Shown: positions 1 to 13,630, counted from the stretch's first letter. The stretch: 64,000 nucleotides of DNA from Knufia peltigerae (GCA_030247855.1 JAPDRN010000018.1:62001-126000), one strand, 5' to 3'. The notes: generated by a model not told the origin, from the letters alone. Program-made: numbers and translations.

Positions 1-2465
1 CGATTGGTGTTAAGGCCCGAAAATGGCAATCATCTCGATTGTAGAACATGACAGCAGAAGGCTTCCGGCGTTATTCAAACACCTCAGGTCAGTTCAAGTG
101 ACAAGGCCATGTCTTCTGCATGAGTAGAGACATCATACTGGTCGGCTTCATCATCTCAGTCTCTGATGGCCTTGTCCAGCTTTACCCAGCTTCATATCGC
201 ATATGCGCTTGCCACTGCACCGTACAACTACGTACCCTTAGAAAACGAGCCTTGACTCAGCAACTTGGTCGGCCACTGTTGCTACAGTAGTTCCTCTGCC
301 AGGTCGATCGACCTCATCAATTTGGATCTAACTGCATTTGGCTCGATATGGCTGTTGAACGGTCAACGCGCACAGATCTCGTCGGCACCACGTAGTCGAG
401 AGTTGTGTACGACTATTGTAGGACGTTTGGCGTCACTTGAAGATTTCGACAAAGCCTGGCAGCATGGGCACAACGCTCCCTGCGCCCACCGTCACCAAGG
501 TTGATCGAGCTGCGGTGAGCATGAAGGTGCTACAATGATGATATGGTGCTATCTTATGATTTGCCCACTTCTGATGTTGAGCGAGCACTGCGTCGGCGAT
601 CCGGCCCTTTCCAACGCCGCCAACTAGTGGAAATCCAAATGGTCCATGCCCTGTTAAGTACGTCATTACACCGAGATAGGCACGAGTCACCGCGAGCACT
701 ATTGATCCTCATACAATATTGTACGGAGTACTAACTAGCGAGGCAAAGTCGCCGCCGGAAGGAGTGGCGTCGTCCAAGGCTTACCAGACATGTGGCAATG
801 TGGGATTGTGAGCTGGCATCATTGACCAACAACTCGAAACCCCCCGGTCAAAGTCTCGACCGCAGTAATCTACCTGTAGGCAAGAACATGAGCAGCTTAC
901 AAACATCACAAGTCTAGGCAGGCCATCAGCTTGCCGGAGAGCCCAATGAGCACTCGTACATGAGTCACCTACGGAGTACAACGATGAACAATATCTCCCA
1001 ATCTATGGGGCTCCCTCGCACTACTGCATCGATACCTAGATACTATTGTAGTTACGGATTATATGGAGTGGTAACGGCTTCCAACTGTATGTAGGTGAAT
1101 GGGTCTGAACGAAGGACCACTTTCAGATCCACCTTCTTATGGGAATGGGGATCTTTCATCCGGACAGTATGCACAACAGAAGTTGGGAGACTGCATTCTT
1201 ATTCACCGTTTCCCATTAATTCGATAGCCTGTCCAACTATGTCGTGTGCATTGTGGGTTGATCAGGGGTGTTGGGCGGCTTTGGATCTCCCAATGATGCC
1301 ACATCAGCCCTCGGTTGGAGAGCCCAGGCGAGTGCTGTCGGTATCTCGCTCGAATATGAAGGCCGCGGGGGCACCAATTGAGTCTTCTCGTACGGGGAAT
1401 GTACGTGTATAGAGCGTACGGAGTAGATGAGGACAAAATAGCAAGCCAAATGATGCGCAGTCCAATCCTTCCAGAGGCTGCGGCTCGGGCCAAAAACGAG
1501 ATTGTAGTATTTCGGAAGATTGACATTCGATAATGTGGCGGGCTTCAGGACGTCACTCCCTTCCAGAGCGCGGGTGGCTTGGAATGTATGTACTGTAGGC
1601 GCAACCATCCCCCAAGATCCCAAAGAGTAGTCTCCATAGCAGCCCTTAAACCTTACCTAGACCTGGTGAAGTTAGGTACCGTCTACTACTGTATTTTCTG
1701 CCCACAGAAGACCAAACTAACCTCGCTATTGTACTCCTTAGGCAGTGGCCAACATTACCTACTGTAAGGCCATTAATAAATAGCACGGGCCTCGTGTTCT
1801 CTCCTGCCCGCCAACCATAACAACCACTGTAAATATCACTGACCTTGGCACATGCGCATCCCTCGTTCTCAATGCGCCTCCTTCCATTACTCAGGCTGCC
1901 TCGACCACCAACAACACCAGCGCAACTCGACTCATACTGCATTTGCGCCTGCTGATCTTCCACCATTTCTCATCCTCTACTTACCTGCAGTCGAATCCTA
2001 AACGACACTCACCGTTCTCCCTCTTCGACAACTCTAGATTCCCTTTCCTGTCCGATACAAACCTCCTCCGACTCACGGCCGATTGCCTCCCTCGTCACTA
2101 CCGCCCCCTCCCTCTTCTCCTGCCCTCTTGTCCTCACGTATTGTTACCCCCACGAAAACAAAACAACTCAAAGTCTCGCTTCTTCTAGCCCGCGCCTTGT
2201 TCGATTTGTGGCTGCATCGACGAGACCGTCCTTGTTCTGGCCGAAGCTTCCAACCGTCCGCAACCTGCACCTTGAAGCACAGGAAACACGTGTTGACTAC
2301 CGCGCCATGACTGTCTTCACGTCGATTGTTGTGTTCGATCCTCTTCACTGAACCGTTGGCCTTGGATGCCATCTCCGCAAGACAAAACACATCTCTTTAT
2401 TGATCAAATAATCCCATCAAACCTCTACCGCGAACAATCCGTCAAGCGCGGCCAACCACTCCACA
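1..2465. other. Intergenic region with no supported gene
   Basis: No reading frame here has recognisable domains or convincing splice-linked exons. The frames present are under 130 codons and overlap each other on both strands. Three copies of TACGGAGTA occur (722-730, 970-978, 1417-1425). The last 500 bases are C/T-rich, as is typical of a promoter and long leader, and probably serve the GRR1-like gene starting at 2466. Confidence 0.6.
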
Positions 2466-5404
2466 ATGGCAGACGATATACGTTTTCGAATATCACCACT
2501 CCACACCCGAAATATGAGTACTGTCACCGTCGAATCCGACAGTTCGGATAGTTCTCCCTGCCCTGGGGACGACGAAGACACCGACTACTTCATGGCTCAT
2601 CCCAATGATTCTCAATCTTCCCTGGGCGCAGTTACCGCTATTCGAGACTGTGACGATGACATTGATCTCGAGCAGATCCATCGCCTTTCACCGATCTCGA
2701 AACTGCCCCCGGAAATCCTGATGGCCATTCTGGCCAAATTGACGAGTACGGCCGACCTAAGAAACTGCATGTTGGTTTCTTACCATTGGGCATTGTATTC
2801 CGTGGGCATTCTTTGGCATAGGCCATTATGCAGCAAATGGTCAAACCTATTAAGCGTGGTTTCGGCGCTGGGACAGGGCGAAAGAAGCTATTTCCCATAT
2901 CATGAGATGGTCAAGAGACTCAATCTTTCAGCAATCGCGGATAAAATCAATGATGGAACGGTTCAGCCTTTTATGAATTGCAAGGCTGTTGAACGTCTCA
3001 CGCTGACGAATTGCTCCAAATTGACCGATTTTGGTGTGGCCGGACTCGTCGACGGAAGTAAAAAACTGCAAGCGCTGGATGTAACAGACATTGATGCTTT
3101 GACGGACCGGACGCTGCATGTGGTGGCTGAGAACTGTGCCAAACTGCAAGGCCTCAACATCACCAACTGTTCAAATATCACTGACGAGTCTCTGATGGAG
3201 ATCGCAGAACATTGTCGTCAACTCAAACGACTGAAACTCAATGGCGTGGTGCGAGCAACAGACGCCTCCATCACTGCAGTCGCGAGGAACTGCCGATCGA
3301 TCCTGGAAATTGACTTGGCTGGCTGTCATTCTATCAGTTCTGAATCTGTTACAGCCCTCTTGTCCAATTTGTCCCATCTGAGGGAACTACGGTTGGCGCA
3401 TTGCACCGATATCAACGATTCTGCCTTCACCAATCTCTCGCCGAGACTGTCATTCGACGCCCTGAGGATATTGGATCTTACGGCATGCGAACATGTACGG
3501 GATGATGCAATCGCGAGAATCATTCCAGCAGCACCACGGTTGCGAAACTTGGTCCTGGCCAAATGCCGGCATATCACGGATCGTGCGGTAGCATCTATAT
3601 GCAAATTGACCAAAAACTTGCACTACATCCACCTGGGACATTGCGTCAACCTGACCGACAATGCGGTCATCCAGCTGGTCAAAGCCTGCAATAGAATCAG
3701 GTACATTGACCTGGCTTGTTGTTCACGCCTCACCGACGCGAGTGTCCGTCATCTGGCACAACTACCAAAATTACGCAGAATTGGTCTGGTCAAGTGCCAA
3801 AATCTGACGGACTCCAGCATCATGGCTCTGGCTCACGGTCCGGTTTTGTTTAGTCCTACTGGCAAACTTGGCGTCCCTCAGCAGTTCGTGTCCCTTGAAC
3901 GGGTTCATCTCAGTTATTGTGTCAATCTCACTCTCAAGGTATGTTACAGACGAAATTCGGCTTGAAATCTGCTAATAGATGATAGGGCATCACTGCACTG
4001 CTTCACAATTGTCCTCGACTCACTCATCTTTCCTTGACGGGTGTACAAGCTTTCCTTCGGGAAGACTTGACTCGATTTTGTCGAGACGCCCCGGCCGAGT
4101 TTACCCATCCACAGCGCGATGTCTTTTGCGTCTTTTCTGGGGAAGGTGTTCAGCGACTTCGAGACTATTTGCTGCGAATGGCTATGGACGAGATTGAGCG
4201 AGAAGGCCGTCAGGCTATTGATGACAGTCTCCTCGATGGAGTGGACAGTCCTGGTGCAGATACGGTTTCGGATGATGGAACAATTGACGGAAACGACCAA
4301 TTAATGGACCCGGTTCTGAATCCACATCGTCATGGAGCCCCCTTTACGACCACACCACGGTCACGGCAACAACGTCCTCGGAGCCTGCACGAGCTTCCGA
4401 GCTATCACATCGAGATGCCTTTCGTACCCTCGGAACAAGTAGGACCATGGACACCAGGAGTAGCATTTGGGCACGAGGATCGCACAAACCTCGCCCCGGC
4501 TCACCTTAATCTGATGAACACGGCGCATCTTTTCCAGCAAGATGGCTTTGAACGTCGACCTAGAAGTCCGGCAGCATCTCCGCTGTTTGTCCCTGTACAT
4601 TATGGCGACCGTCCAAGAAGTTCATCGCGGACACCGTCTAGGCGACATACTCTCGAATCCTCTGATGGCTTGTTTGGCCCCCCGCCTGTGCCGATGCACG
4701 GTTTTGGTGAAGGCAGCTCAAGACCAGTGGACATAGGGAGTGGCCGTTATGCGCCTGATCGAAGAGCGAGTTATTTTGGTGTGGAGGATTCTCGAACGCA
4801 ACAAGGATACCCCAACGAACACCTTTTCGCATCAGAAGGTTCCAGGAGGCCGATGCCTGGAGCAGCTCTCAGAAACCCTAGCGACGTGCGAGTTTCATAC
4901 CTCCGACCTGAACCGGGTTTCAGTGCCTTTGATGCCAACCACGAAGCGATCATGTCGACAATCCCTGGAAGCCGCTCTGGTAGTCGACATGCATCAAGGT
5001 CCAATAGCCCTCAAGTGTCGCGTGTCAATAGTCGATCAAGACTAGGCAACTTGCTAGTTCCACCACGGAGTTATGCATCGACACCACCTAGTCAGACAGA
5101 TTCAGGTGGCCGTACTAGTAGAGCGGCACGGAGTCGCGAGAGATCCCGGTTAAGAGAGGAAGCACACAGAGAAGCCATGTTACAAGCCCTGGCCGAGGCA
5201 GATGCCGCTCAGCAACTCGGGCCTGAGATTCCTCGGATCGATACGGACCATCCAACTGAACTGCCATTGTTGCCCCCTGAAATGATGGAGCGTGTCGTGA
5301 TGACTCCGGTAACGCCGATGGATTCAAGTACAGAGCTCCCAGTCGAACCTCGGGAGCAAGCACCGACAGAGAACGTCGATCAAGACGTGACAATGACTCA
5401 ATGA
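2466..5404 (+). CDS. GRR1: GRR1-like F-box/leucine-rich-repeat protein (SCF ubiquitin ligase receptor)
   Basis: Two exons, 2466-3938 and 3986-5404, are joined by a 47-bp intron with donor GTATGT and acceptor GATAG, giving 963 residues. An F-box lies at about residues 74-120 (core LPPEILMAILAKL). It is followed by about a dozen cysteine-containing LRRs with the recurring pattern C..LTD..V..L, from about residue 165 to just past the intron. The C-terminal 400 residues are Ser/Pro/Arg-rich and look disordered. In yeast, Grr1 is the substrate receptor of an SCF E3 ligase that targets G1 cyclins and glucose-signalling proteins, and Aspergillus GrrA is needed for ascospore formation. The start at 2466 has a good CACAATGG context, and a second ATG in frame at 2514 is possible. 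The family call is firm; substrates cannot be read from the sequence. Confidence 0.93.
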
Positions 5405-7054
5405 AGAGAACGACATATATGCTGATGGGACGGTAGTACAAGTATTTAATTGGGGCGTGAAGCATTGGTGATGATTCAATAGGGTGTCTTGACACGAATC
5501 AAAAGCCGCACGGATTGGCATGGGAATCATCTGGGGTTTTGGTCTGGAAGGAGAATAGTCGATTACAGCATCATTTTTCATTATCGAAAGAGAATCTTCA
5601 AGCAAGCGTGGAGTTTCAAAACGGAAGTGTGGGTAAGCAAGACGAAACCAGGCTTTTTCTTCTTGGTATCGACTTTACTACCTTCATGGTACGGATTTTC
5701 CAATAGCCATGAGGTTTCACTTTGGTGGTCAGCAATGGGGACAGCAGCCCTTGTTTGTCTAGCTTTAGAGGTTAGCATCCTGAGCGAGTGTGCAGCATTA
5801 TCAGCAAATTGATGTATTCGTATTCTGTGTCTGTGTTTGTGTCTATTTATCTGGAGGTTGACTTCAAAAGGCGAACCGCCGAGGCATAATTCCTGTCACC
5901 ATTGATTCTACTCTGTATAGCACACGACTCACTAGTCCGTTCCAGCCAGGGTCTTTTTGCTCCCGTTGTCCCACATCCCACATCCCACCCCGGAGGTACG
6001 AGTACTTGTAGGGAGTGTTCGGAAGTGTTTCATCTTTCTCACGTGCAGGTCGAGGTGCAGCGAGCATTGCGCGAGGATTGGCCCGCGTAGAAACGAACGG
6101 ATCCTCTCTAAGCGCTCGGTAAAGTGAAGTCAGTATTGTAGATGAGCCAAACGCACGTCGATGGTTATCTTTAGTTTCTTTTTTTTAGTTCTCTCCTCAG
6201 CTGGGCGCTTGTCAAGCGAGCAAATGGACATCCAGAAAGAACCCTACCAATTCAGTGACCCTTGTTGTTCTTTCTGTTGTGGTGGTCTTCTAGAGTCCAA
6301 TCCACCTCCGTCATCCATATCGATAGGCCCAGTTGACCGTTATTCGCATGCGAATTGGTCGACCATGAAAAAGTCCAGGCGTTTACCGACTCGACGCTAC
6401 TGCAATTACATGCATTGGCGGACTTTCTTTTTTTTGCTACTAATAATACAGTACCATCGATTCATACAGCTTTGCCTATGGGAAAGGTATTTTTTGCCCT
6501 TTCATCGACAGCCGCCCTTCTTTTTTCTTTTCAGTTCAATTGGATGTCCATCATGAGACCACACGGTAAGAGTATCCGAGCTCCATTTTTCCCCCTTGGG
6601 CGAGAGATACCCAAGGTGCTTAAGCAATGAATGGATTGGACTGGTGCAGGGTCGAGCCCAACCGGTTCATCTTGCGTCAATAGAGAAAACAAGCGAAGAG
6701 ATTCGTGATACTATTTTAAATTCTGGCATTCTTTACTGAGTTGCCTTTGGCCTTATCGAATGTGGGTGGAACGGATCAAAGGTGGATGAGGGCGCTTTAC
6801 AATACTACCTGCTGTACAGGGTATGCATGTCGACGACTTGACATACACACTTCCTTTCTATCGACACGCTCTCCTCCTCGCTCTCTCTACTTCTGCCTTG
6901 CCTCTACCCTTTTTGTTTGTTGTCGTTGTCTCGTGTGCATCATCGACGTGGGTTTCCAAAGGTGTGCTGTTGCACGGCGGTTCGAACAAGAAAGAACTTT
7001 GAAGCCTACATCGACTTCTTTTTTTCCCCTGACGCACAAACGACGACAAACAAT
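5405..7054. other. Intergenic region
   Basis: This holds the 3' flank of the GRR1-like gene and the promoter of the surface-protein gene at 7055. The frames are short, T-rich and without recognisable features. A CACGTG hexamer occurs at about 6041. The last 200 bases are C/T-rich. I see no gene. Confidence 0.5.
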
Positions 7055-8283
7055 ATGCATACCACACGGTTGGGATCAATGACGTCCCCGACGAGATCAT
7101 CATCATCATCATCATCACCACTCCTCCTCAGGAGCTTCTTCGTCCTCGTCGTCACCCTCTCCTCTTCGGTGTCATTCTCGACCGCCCAGTCACAACCATC
7201 CGATCACACCCTGGTGGGATGTACCTCGATCCCAGGTTGTTCGTCCGACACGGGGTGCACGGTCGGCAACGCCACCAACATTTTCCTGGGTGCCACCACG
7301 TTCAACGCCACCTTGCCTCCCTCGTCTCGGTCCGACTCAAACTCCCAATCGGTCGAGTTGACCTGGACGGTCGGCGCCTTGTCTTCCTCTTCCTCGTCGT
7401 CAGCCTCGGATACTCAGTTCACCAAGAACTTTTACCTCGGGTACCCTCCCACGCTGGACCTGAGCGGTACGAGCGCCTTTGCGGGATGCGCACTCTTCTT
7501 CGAGGGGATAGCCCGGAGCATATCCCTGAACGGCACCGAGTACGGGAGCATGACGTGCGGCGCGGCCCTCGGTGACGCCTGCGCGAGTGACTTGCTAGAC
7601 CAGGCCGAGAAGCAGATCCAGACCTCGATGCAAGGGGGGAAAGAAGGCGACGACGCTTGTTCAAAACTACAAGACACACTCGAGAGAAATCCACCTCAAA
7701 GTTGTAGGTCGTTGGCGACCGTCACGTGGGGGAGTGTCGTCGCAAAAGGTATGTCACCATATCAACTGAACCTGTGACGTCTCTGGTGGTCTCTACGTGT
7801 GCATGGTGAATTTCGGAACACTCAAGACTAACAGGAGTTGTCGTAGATCTGACCGGCCCAAACGCTCCATTATCACCACCACAGACGACGACGACGACGA
7901 CGACAGCACAAGGTTCGGAATGTCATCCTACCTTGGGGGGCAAAAATTACAACGTGGCACTGATCGAGTCACAGACCGTTTCATCCGAGGAGGTTTCGAG
8001 TGACCACGCACCGTTCTTCTACTCCATCACTCCAGTCGTCAGTGTTTTTTATACCACTGGATCTACCAGTGCTTCATCAAACGCAAAGGCGTACATGTCT
8101 TGTCTCAAGGTGGTCGATGATAGTGTGTCCGGTGGTGGCTCATCCAGTGGAAATGGTCTGTCCACTAGTCAATCTTCCGATGCAGCGTCCGGCCGATCGG
8201 GTCGATCGAGTTCGGTGATGTGGTCGTTGTCGTTTAATTTCGTCACGACAAGTCTGGTGGTTGTTTTGTCTGGACTGGTATGA
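7055..8283 (+). CDS. Ser/Thr-rich secreted protein, probably GPI-anchored
   Basis: Exons 7055-7748 and 7835-8283 flank an 86-bp intron (GTATGT to CTAACAG) and encode 380 residues. The N-terminus has a polar polyserine start and then a strong hydrophobic stretch (LLLRSFFVLVVTLSSSVSF) consistent with a signal peptide; an ATG at 7079 would give a more ordinary one. The mature part has several cysteines (GCTSIPGC, TGCTVGN, DDACSK, PPQSCRS), N-glycosylation sequons, and a Thr run coded by ACG repeats. The C-terminus is a Gly/Ser linker followed by a hydrophobic tail ending VVVLSGLV, the layout of a GPI signal. I do not recognise the domain. A cell-wall or plasma-membrane surface protein is the likely role, by inference from this layout. 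Confidence 0.8.
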
Positions 8284-8327
8284 TGGCAGCAACTGAACGA
8301 ATTGGGGGTTTTGATTCATCTACACTA

Positions 8328-8330
<3 letters not shown>

Positions 8331-8386
<56 letters not shown>
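8331..8386. repeat. (TC)28 microsatellite
   Basis: A perfect 56-base run of TC dinucleotides starts 48 bases after the stop codon of the GPI-type gene. It lies in the probable 3' untranslated region or just beyond it. Confidence 0.97.
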
Positions 8387-8388
<2 letters not shown>

Positions 8389-10126
8389 CCTTGCTGTCTT
8401 TGCACGATTTTCACATCTCACATCACAACTTTTGAAACTGATACTCTGTCATTGACGACGAAATCAATTTGTACCCCACGACATGAACGTTCTCGGTTGA
8501 CCCAAAAAAAGAAAAATAAAAGAATCCAGACAAGCAAGATACATCATACTAGCGCGATATCAACACAACAATGGATCAATTTGTCGGAAAACAGAACCAG
8601 GAGAGAAGAGGAGGGAAACTTCGTCGTGCATCATGCATACATCGTCATTTCCTCCAAGGCCTCTAAAATCCGATCATTAATCACTGGAGTTCGAGGTCTT
8701 TGGGAGGTTCTCTGGTCCCGTCGGTGAGGAGTCGACAAACTGTCACGAGCCAGCCAACTTTTGAAAAGAAGGGCCTTTTTGCAAGGACAAAAAGGCAAGA
8801 TATCAAGGTCGAGCAGTTCCGTACGAGGTACACATTCATTCGACATCCATCGATCCATCCTGTGGTGATCAAAGGGTTGTGAACATGACCGGGGAATGAC
8901 TAAGATGTACGTCGTACAAATGTACTTGAGGGACGACGTGCCGTTGGGATGAAGCCATTATTCTCGAATTGGACCAAGGAAAAAAAAGGACAAGGTTCCG
9001 TACGCCACACCGAGTACGTACTCAATTCGTAAACGACCGAGGAAATTTTGACGGTCGCTTCGTTCATTTTTGGCTCGAGGCCAGACGATATATCTTTGGA
9101 AACGTACTCCGTATAGGTCGAGTATCCCTATTCCGAGAGGGATAAGTACAAGACATGATCGAAGAATCTATCTGAAATTTCGATCCTTCAAATACAAAAG
9201 AACTTTTCAAAAAGAATCAGATTTGATACCCCCTCCAAATTCGCTTCCAACGTACGGGGTGAACAAATCATTACAGCGACCATCAGTAGCCCTGCCAACT
9301 ATGGAGTAAATGTTCTTTCATCGAAACACAGAGTACACGGAGTGTATGGTCCGGTGGGAATGAATGCTCAAGATTAGAGATATCCCGAACATGACCCCTT
9401 GCCTCTGCCCGTTGCCTGGTATTTGTTCAGCCTCGTCCTCGTACTAACCGACACTTGGTCGAACAAGATTGATCAATCGACTTGTGTCCTCCGAAGACCT
9501 TTTTCCAGACACAGCCTGTCGACGATTGGGGAGAACTGCGACCGGGTTACTTTTCCAAGGCGACTCCGCCGACGAAGGATCGGTTGGCGAACCTGTTTCA
9601 GGCTTTTCGCCTCGCATTATTGCGGAGACGGACGGTGTGTTTCGACGCCGACAATCCTTGTTGGTTGCCTGAATTCATACTCCCGCCGGACGGAGTAATC
9701 GTCAGAAATCAGTCGGTCAGGTACTGTCTCCAGGGCGGAATACGACCTCGCGAGAGCCTACTGTACAGTGATGGGCAATTTGAAACAAACCCCCACCCTG
9801 TCGCTCGGTGCATTTGACTCCTGACTCAGCACCAAACGTTTTCCCAACCCAGGCAGGCTCTTCTTTTGGGCCCTTCCTTTCGATTGGCAATTTGTGTCTT
9901 CCAAAATGCGAAAAGGTGGGAAAAGGGTCATTTAGAATCTGCACGAGGTACGCATTTTGTACCGCCCGGAGTTTTTCAATAGGGAAGTGCCCCATACAGC
10001 ACGGCCCATAGGCTGTCAAGTACCCCCAAAATTTTGGACCTCGAAAGGTCAACTGCCCTGCCCGCCTCGCTACTCGATGACGTGGTATTGGCAAGCATGA
10101 GACTGTGAACAAACGACTTTTCAAGT
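8387..10126. other. Intergenic region
   Basis: No gene is supported. It contains one TACTCCGTA (9105-9113) and a 12-base perfect palindrome GAGTACGTACTC near 9012. Frames at 9399-9817 and, on the minus strand, 9717-10124 overlap one another and show no domain or splice logic. Confidence 0.5.
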
Positions 10127-12015
10127 TCAGCCGAACTCAGGCTGGAAATTGCCTTCCTCCAACAAAGCGTTCACTCGGCCTTGCAGCTTCGACAGTGACT
10201 CGGGCTTGAACCTTGACGGATATCCCAGCCTCTCTTCACCCGGTACAGGGAGCGGCACTGTTTGATATTTCGATGCACATCCCCCGATTATAAAATCGGG
10301 AAAGCACTCGTAAAATGGTGAATCGATGCGTAGATGCTCGATGTTTTGTAGAGGCAGGCTGTGTCGCTGGACCAGGGCCAACAAGTCTTGCGAGGCTGGA
10401 TCATAAGTCATGGACGATTTTGGGATGAAGAACCTCCTCCCACCTCCGGCCTTTTCAAGAAGGTACATGTCCCAAATCCGGAAGGACGATCCGGGCGGGA
10501 GGGCCTGATTTCTGCCGCTGGCACCATACGTGGCTGGCTCGACTATCGTATGTTCCAGGCACATCTGGCATAGTTGATCCACGTTGACCTTGTCTTGCAT
10601 CTTGATGGCTTTCTCACGCATGTCGGGCCAAGGCAGCCAGTCGATGGCGGGGGAATGAGGAACCATGGATTGAAGTTCCGTAGGTCGGTAGAGCGGGTGA
10701 ATTCTTTCCAAAGTAGTCGGGCAAGGGAAAATGCGGAACAGTTCAAAGCTGAAGATGTGACGGTACACGGTCTTGGGAGAGGTCAGCATTTGACAATGAC
10801 AGTCCAGGTGGAAAAGAAGAGTGATCCCTACCATCATCTTGAAGCAACTCTCACTGGACGGCCAGGCGGATTCGATCAGCCAGGAAAAGGCCTCTGCCAC
10901 CACCTTTTCCCGCACATCCGTGGGTCTACGACATGTAAGTAACAGCGTGGCGTATTTTTTTTATGACTTACTTGGTAAGCAGGTGACGGAAAGCATCGTG
11001 GAGAACTTTCTGTACAGCCAGAATATGCTGGGAGATATGTGTGGTGTCGGGGAAGTTCACCATGTTCCGCCAAATGGAGCTTGCACCTCCGAGGATGGAA
11101 TACATGGGCCAATTGAAGTAGATGTCGTTTGTGTACGAGGCGCGAGCCCTGGCATCCTCAGAGTTCGTCAGTCGCTCATCTTGGTACTTTTCGTCCTGAT
11201 AATCCCAAGGAAGCCAGTAGTGTGATCGATCCCGAATCGTTAAATTGGGGTTCTGCATCGAATTGAGGCCTGCTGCTACACGACGTCCTGCCTGGACAAT
11301 TGATCCTATAGCATTGGGTTTGGCAGAGAGGGTGAAGGTCTCGGATATGTCGTCTGGTGGAATGCCATCGACCCAGAAGGTCGGATCAAACTGTTGATCG
11401 TAGGTTGAGACGTTCTTCGGATTTGATGTGAAGCCGGGTTGTTCGCTTGAAAGAGGTGGCTGGATTACATTGCCCTCTTCACTTCCAGTGATAACAATAC
11501 TCGCCCAGTCTTCTTCGGAAGGCTCAGGAGTGATATTTGTGGGATTGCCGAGTTCTGGTTTAGATTTTGTCGCTGCAAAAATTACGGTCAGTGAGAAAAT
11601 GCCAACCCGGTTCATCTGTAGTGGTAGTACCTTGATATGTGCCGTCAGCGCTGCTTGGGGCGGCAGGCACATTAGACAGGCCTGTAGATGGCGAAGCCGA
11701 CGGGAAATGGTTCGAGCCCAGGTTTGGGGATAGATTCATGTCCATTTCACTTCCGATTGATGACCTTGGATGTACAGACGCAAGAACTTGCGCTTCGAGT
11801 CTGACGTTCGACGCTTGAAGCGCTTCCGCCTTTGCCTCAGAGTCACGAAGCTGAATGCGCAGATTGGATGATTCAAGTTCCAATTCGCGCATACGAGTCT
11901 GGGTGCGTTCCAGTTCGTCTGCGAGAACATGGAGCTTGTCGAGCTGTCGTTGTCGCCATCTTTTCTGATTCTCACAATTTTGCCGGCGCCGCCGGTCAGG
12001 ATCTGTCGTGGGCAT
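10127..12015 (-). CDS. bZIP transcription factor with C-terminal DUF3425 region
   Basis: Three exons on the minus strand, 12015-11631, 11572-10972 and 10925-10127, with 58- and 46-bp introns, give 594 residues. The basic region lies at residues 8-26 and fits the bZIP N-x7-R signature (NCENQKRWR). It is followed by leucine/heptad spacing to about residue 75. A Ser/Pro-rich linker leads to a long C-terminal region matching the DUF3425 type seen in fungal bZIP factors (for example FRIFPCPTTLERIHPLYRPT and the WLPWPDMREK region). Such factors bind DNA as dimers in the nucleus and often regulate stress or metabolic genes. The next genes are an MBL-fold hydrolase and an SDR enzyme, so a local regulatory role is possible but unproven. 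Confidence 0.9.
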
Positions 12016-12671
12016 TTTGGCACACTCAAAAGATATACGTAACGCGAACGAATATCGAGATAATGTATGTGCTACATGAATGAGGTTCGAGACAATGTGC
12101 GACGAGATGTCAGCCGCATTGTTCGTGGCGATGGATGTGTCTTTGTTGGGATGAAGTGGTCAGGCTGAAATAAGATCGTTGTTACCACCATGCAAGGGGA
12201 TCATCGCCCAGACGTGGGGAACTTACTCCGTAATACTTGCCCTGTTGGCCCTTTTGCTCAGTGCCCGGGGACGCTGGAAGACCTTGCGGAATAAGGAAAA
12301 GCGTCAACTCTAGGGGACCATCACCACCAACCTCGATGATTCGGTCCCCGTCGCCACAGCTGACACTTTTCCTTCGAGGCGGGGAGCTGCTCGTATTCTA
12401 CCATCCCATCGCTATCCGAACGCCAGGCATGCTTCGTAATCCAGATGAACCGATCAAAAAGAGACAGGGCGCCAAGGCGACGAAGTTTGATCTACGAACT
12501 TGTTTTTACGGGGACGAGTTCTCTCCGTCACAAGAGGGACTTAGTAATCCTTGTGCATCAGCCTACCATGGTCCTGGGTTCGCAAGATTCAGGGCAAGAC
12601 GTTGCATTGACATTATTTACACCTGCATAGCACCCTTAACATATACAATCTGCAAGCTATGTCGGCCCCTT
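12016..12671. other. Intergenic region between the bZIP gene and the MBL hydrolase gene
   Basis: Both flanking genes are on the minus strand, so this holds the bZIP promoter and the hydrolase 3' flank. One TACTCCGTA lies at 12224-12232. Short plus-strand frames at 12237-12695 have no recognisable content. Confidence 0.5.
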
Positions 12672-13630
12672 TTAGGCCAGCAGGAAACCCAGTAGGTCTG
12701 TCTTGGTCCGCGCACCAACATTGTGGTGCCTGTTCTCCTCCCACACCTCGCCGCCTTCTCCGAACTGATTTGACAAATGGCCCAAGAAGAAATCGAGATT
12801 CTTGTCTGCCTGAGGGAATGCCTCCTTGAACGTTGTGTACAGATCCTTGACCTGTGGCTTCCTGGGTGCATGGGTGATTTTCTCTGAGAACAAGTTCAGA
12901 TACTTTCGCATATGTGCCATGTCCTCTTTGGCGTTGAGCTCCCACCCTGCTTCGAGATGACCTGGGATGATCTTGACAGGCTGAAGGCTCTCAATGACGT
13001 CCAGGGTCTTCTGCCATGCTTCTAGAATCTGCGGGGTCTCGATTTCTTCAACCCTAGTGATAATTATCAGCACTTGTCCAGGGCTCTTTACATCTTTACC
13101 TACCAAACATGCGTGCTTCGCGCATATACAGAGTCACCACAGATGACGACCTTTTCTTGGGGTAACCAGAACAAGGTGTGGTCGACAGAATCGCCCTGCA
13201 AAGGTCCTAGAAGGACAATGGGCGAATTCGGATCGCCATCCAGCTGCAAAAAGCTGAAAGTGAACGGCGTCGGCTTTCGAGGCTGCAGGGGAACGTCCTT
13301 TCCAAAAATTGAGGGCCAGTACTTGATCTTGTCATCATATTCCCTGTCTATACCCGCGCAGACATAGGGAGCTGCGTATAGAACAGCCTCCGGAAAGGCT
13401 CCGAGGATCGGATTGGCCGAGAAATAGTGGTCAGGATGGTGATGAGTGATGAAGACAGCCTTGATAGGGAGCGGCGTGGTCTCCTTCACCCACTTGACCA
13501 CTGCTTCTGCATCTGGGATCAAGAAGGGAGGGTCGAAGAGAACCCCAACCTTGCTGCCGACGACCAGAGAAGTAACGCTGGACAGGCCCTTTTCGCTTGA
13601 TGGGCGGTAGAAACACTGCAGGGGAGCCAT
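12672..13630 (-). CDS. Metallo-beta-lactamase-fold hydrolase
   Basis: Exons 13630-13104 and 13053-12672 are joined across a 50-bp intron (GTAGGT to CACTAG) and give 302 residues. The metal-binding motif HHHPDH is at residues 63-68, providing the HxHxDH ligands. Further ligand candidates follow: GDSVDH, the Asp of CGDSVY, and the His of PGHLE in exon 2. The protein has no signal peptide, so it is probably cytosolic. The substrate cannot be told from sequence; relatives act as lactonases, thioesterases or detoxifying hydrolases. The neighbouring divergent SDR and the bZIP factor suggest a small catabolic or secondary-metabolic neighbourhood. The fold call is firm, the function open. Confidence 0.9.

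Noticed and set aside
9717..10124. 135-codon minus-strand frame just downstream of the bZIP gene
   Set aside because: It starts right after the bZIP stop, has no domain, and mixes Cys, Pro and Arg without pattern. Treated as chance.
11711..11721. GGTTCGAGCCC resembles a tRNA B box
   Set aside because: It lies inside the bZIP coding exon, and no A box or cloverleaf can be drawn around it. Other B-box-like hits in the window (for example near 59827) also fail.
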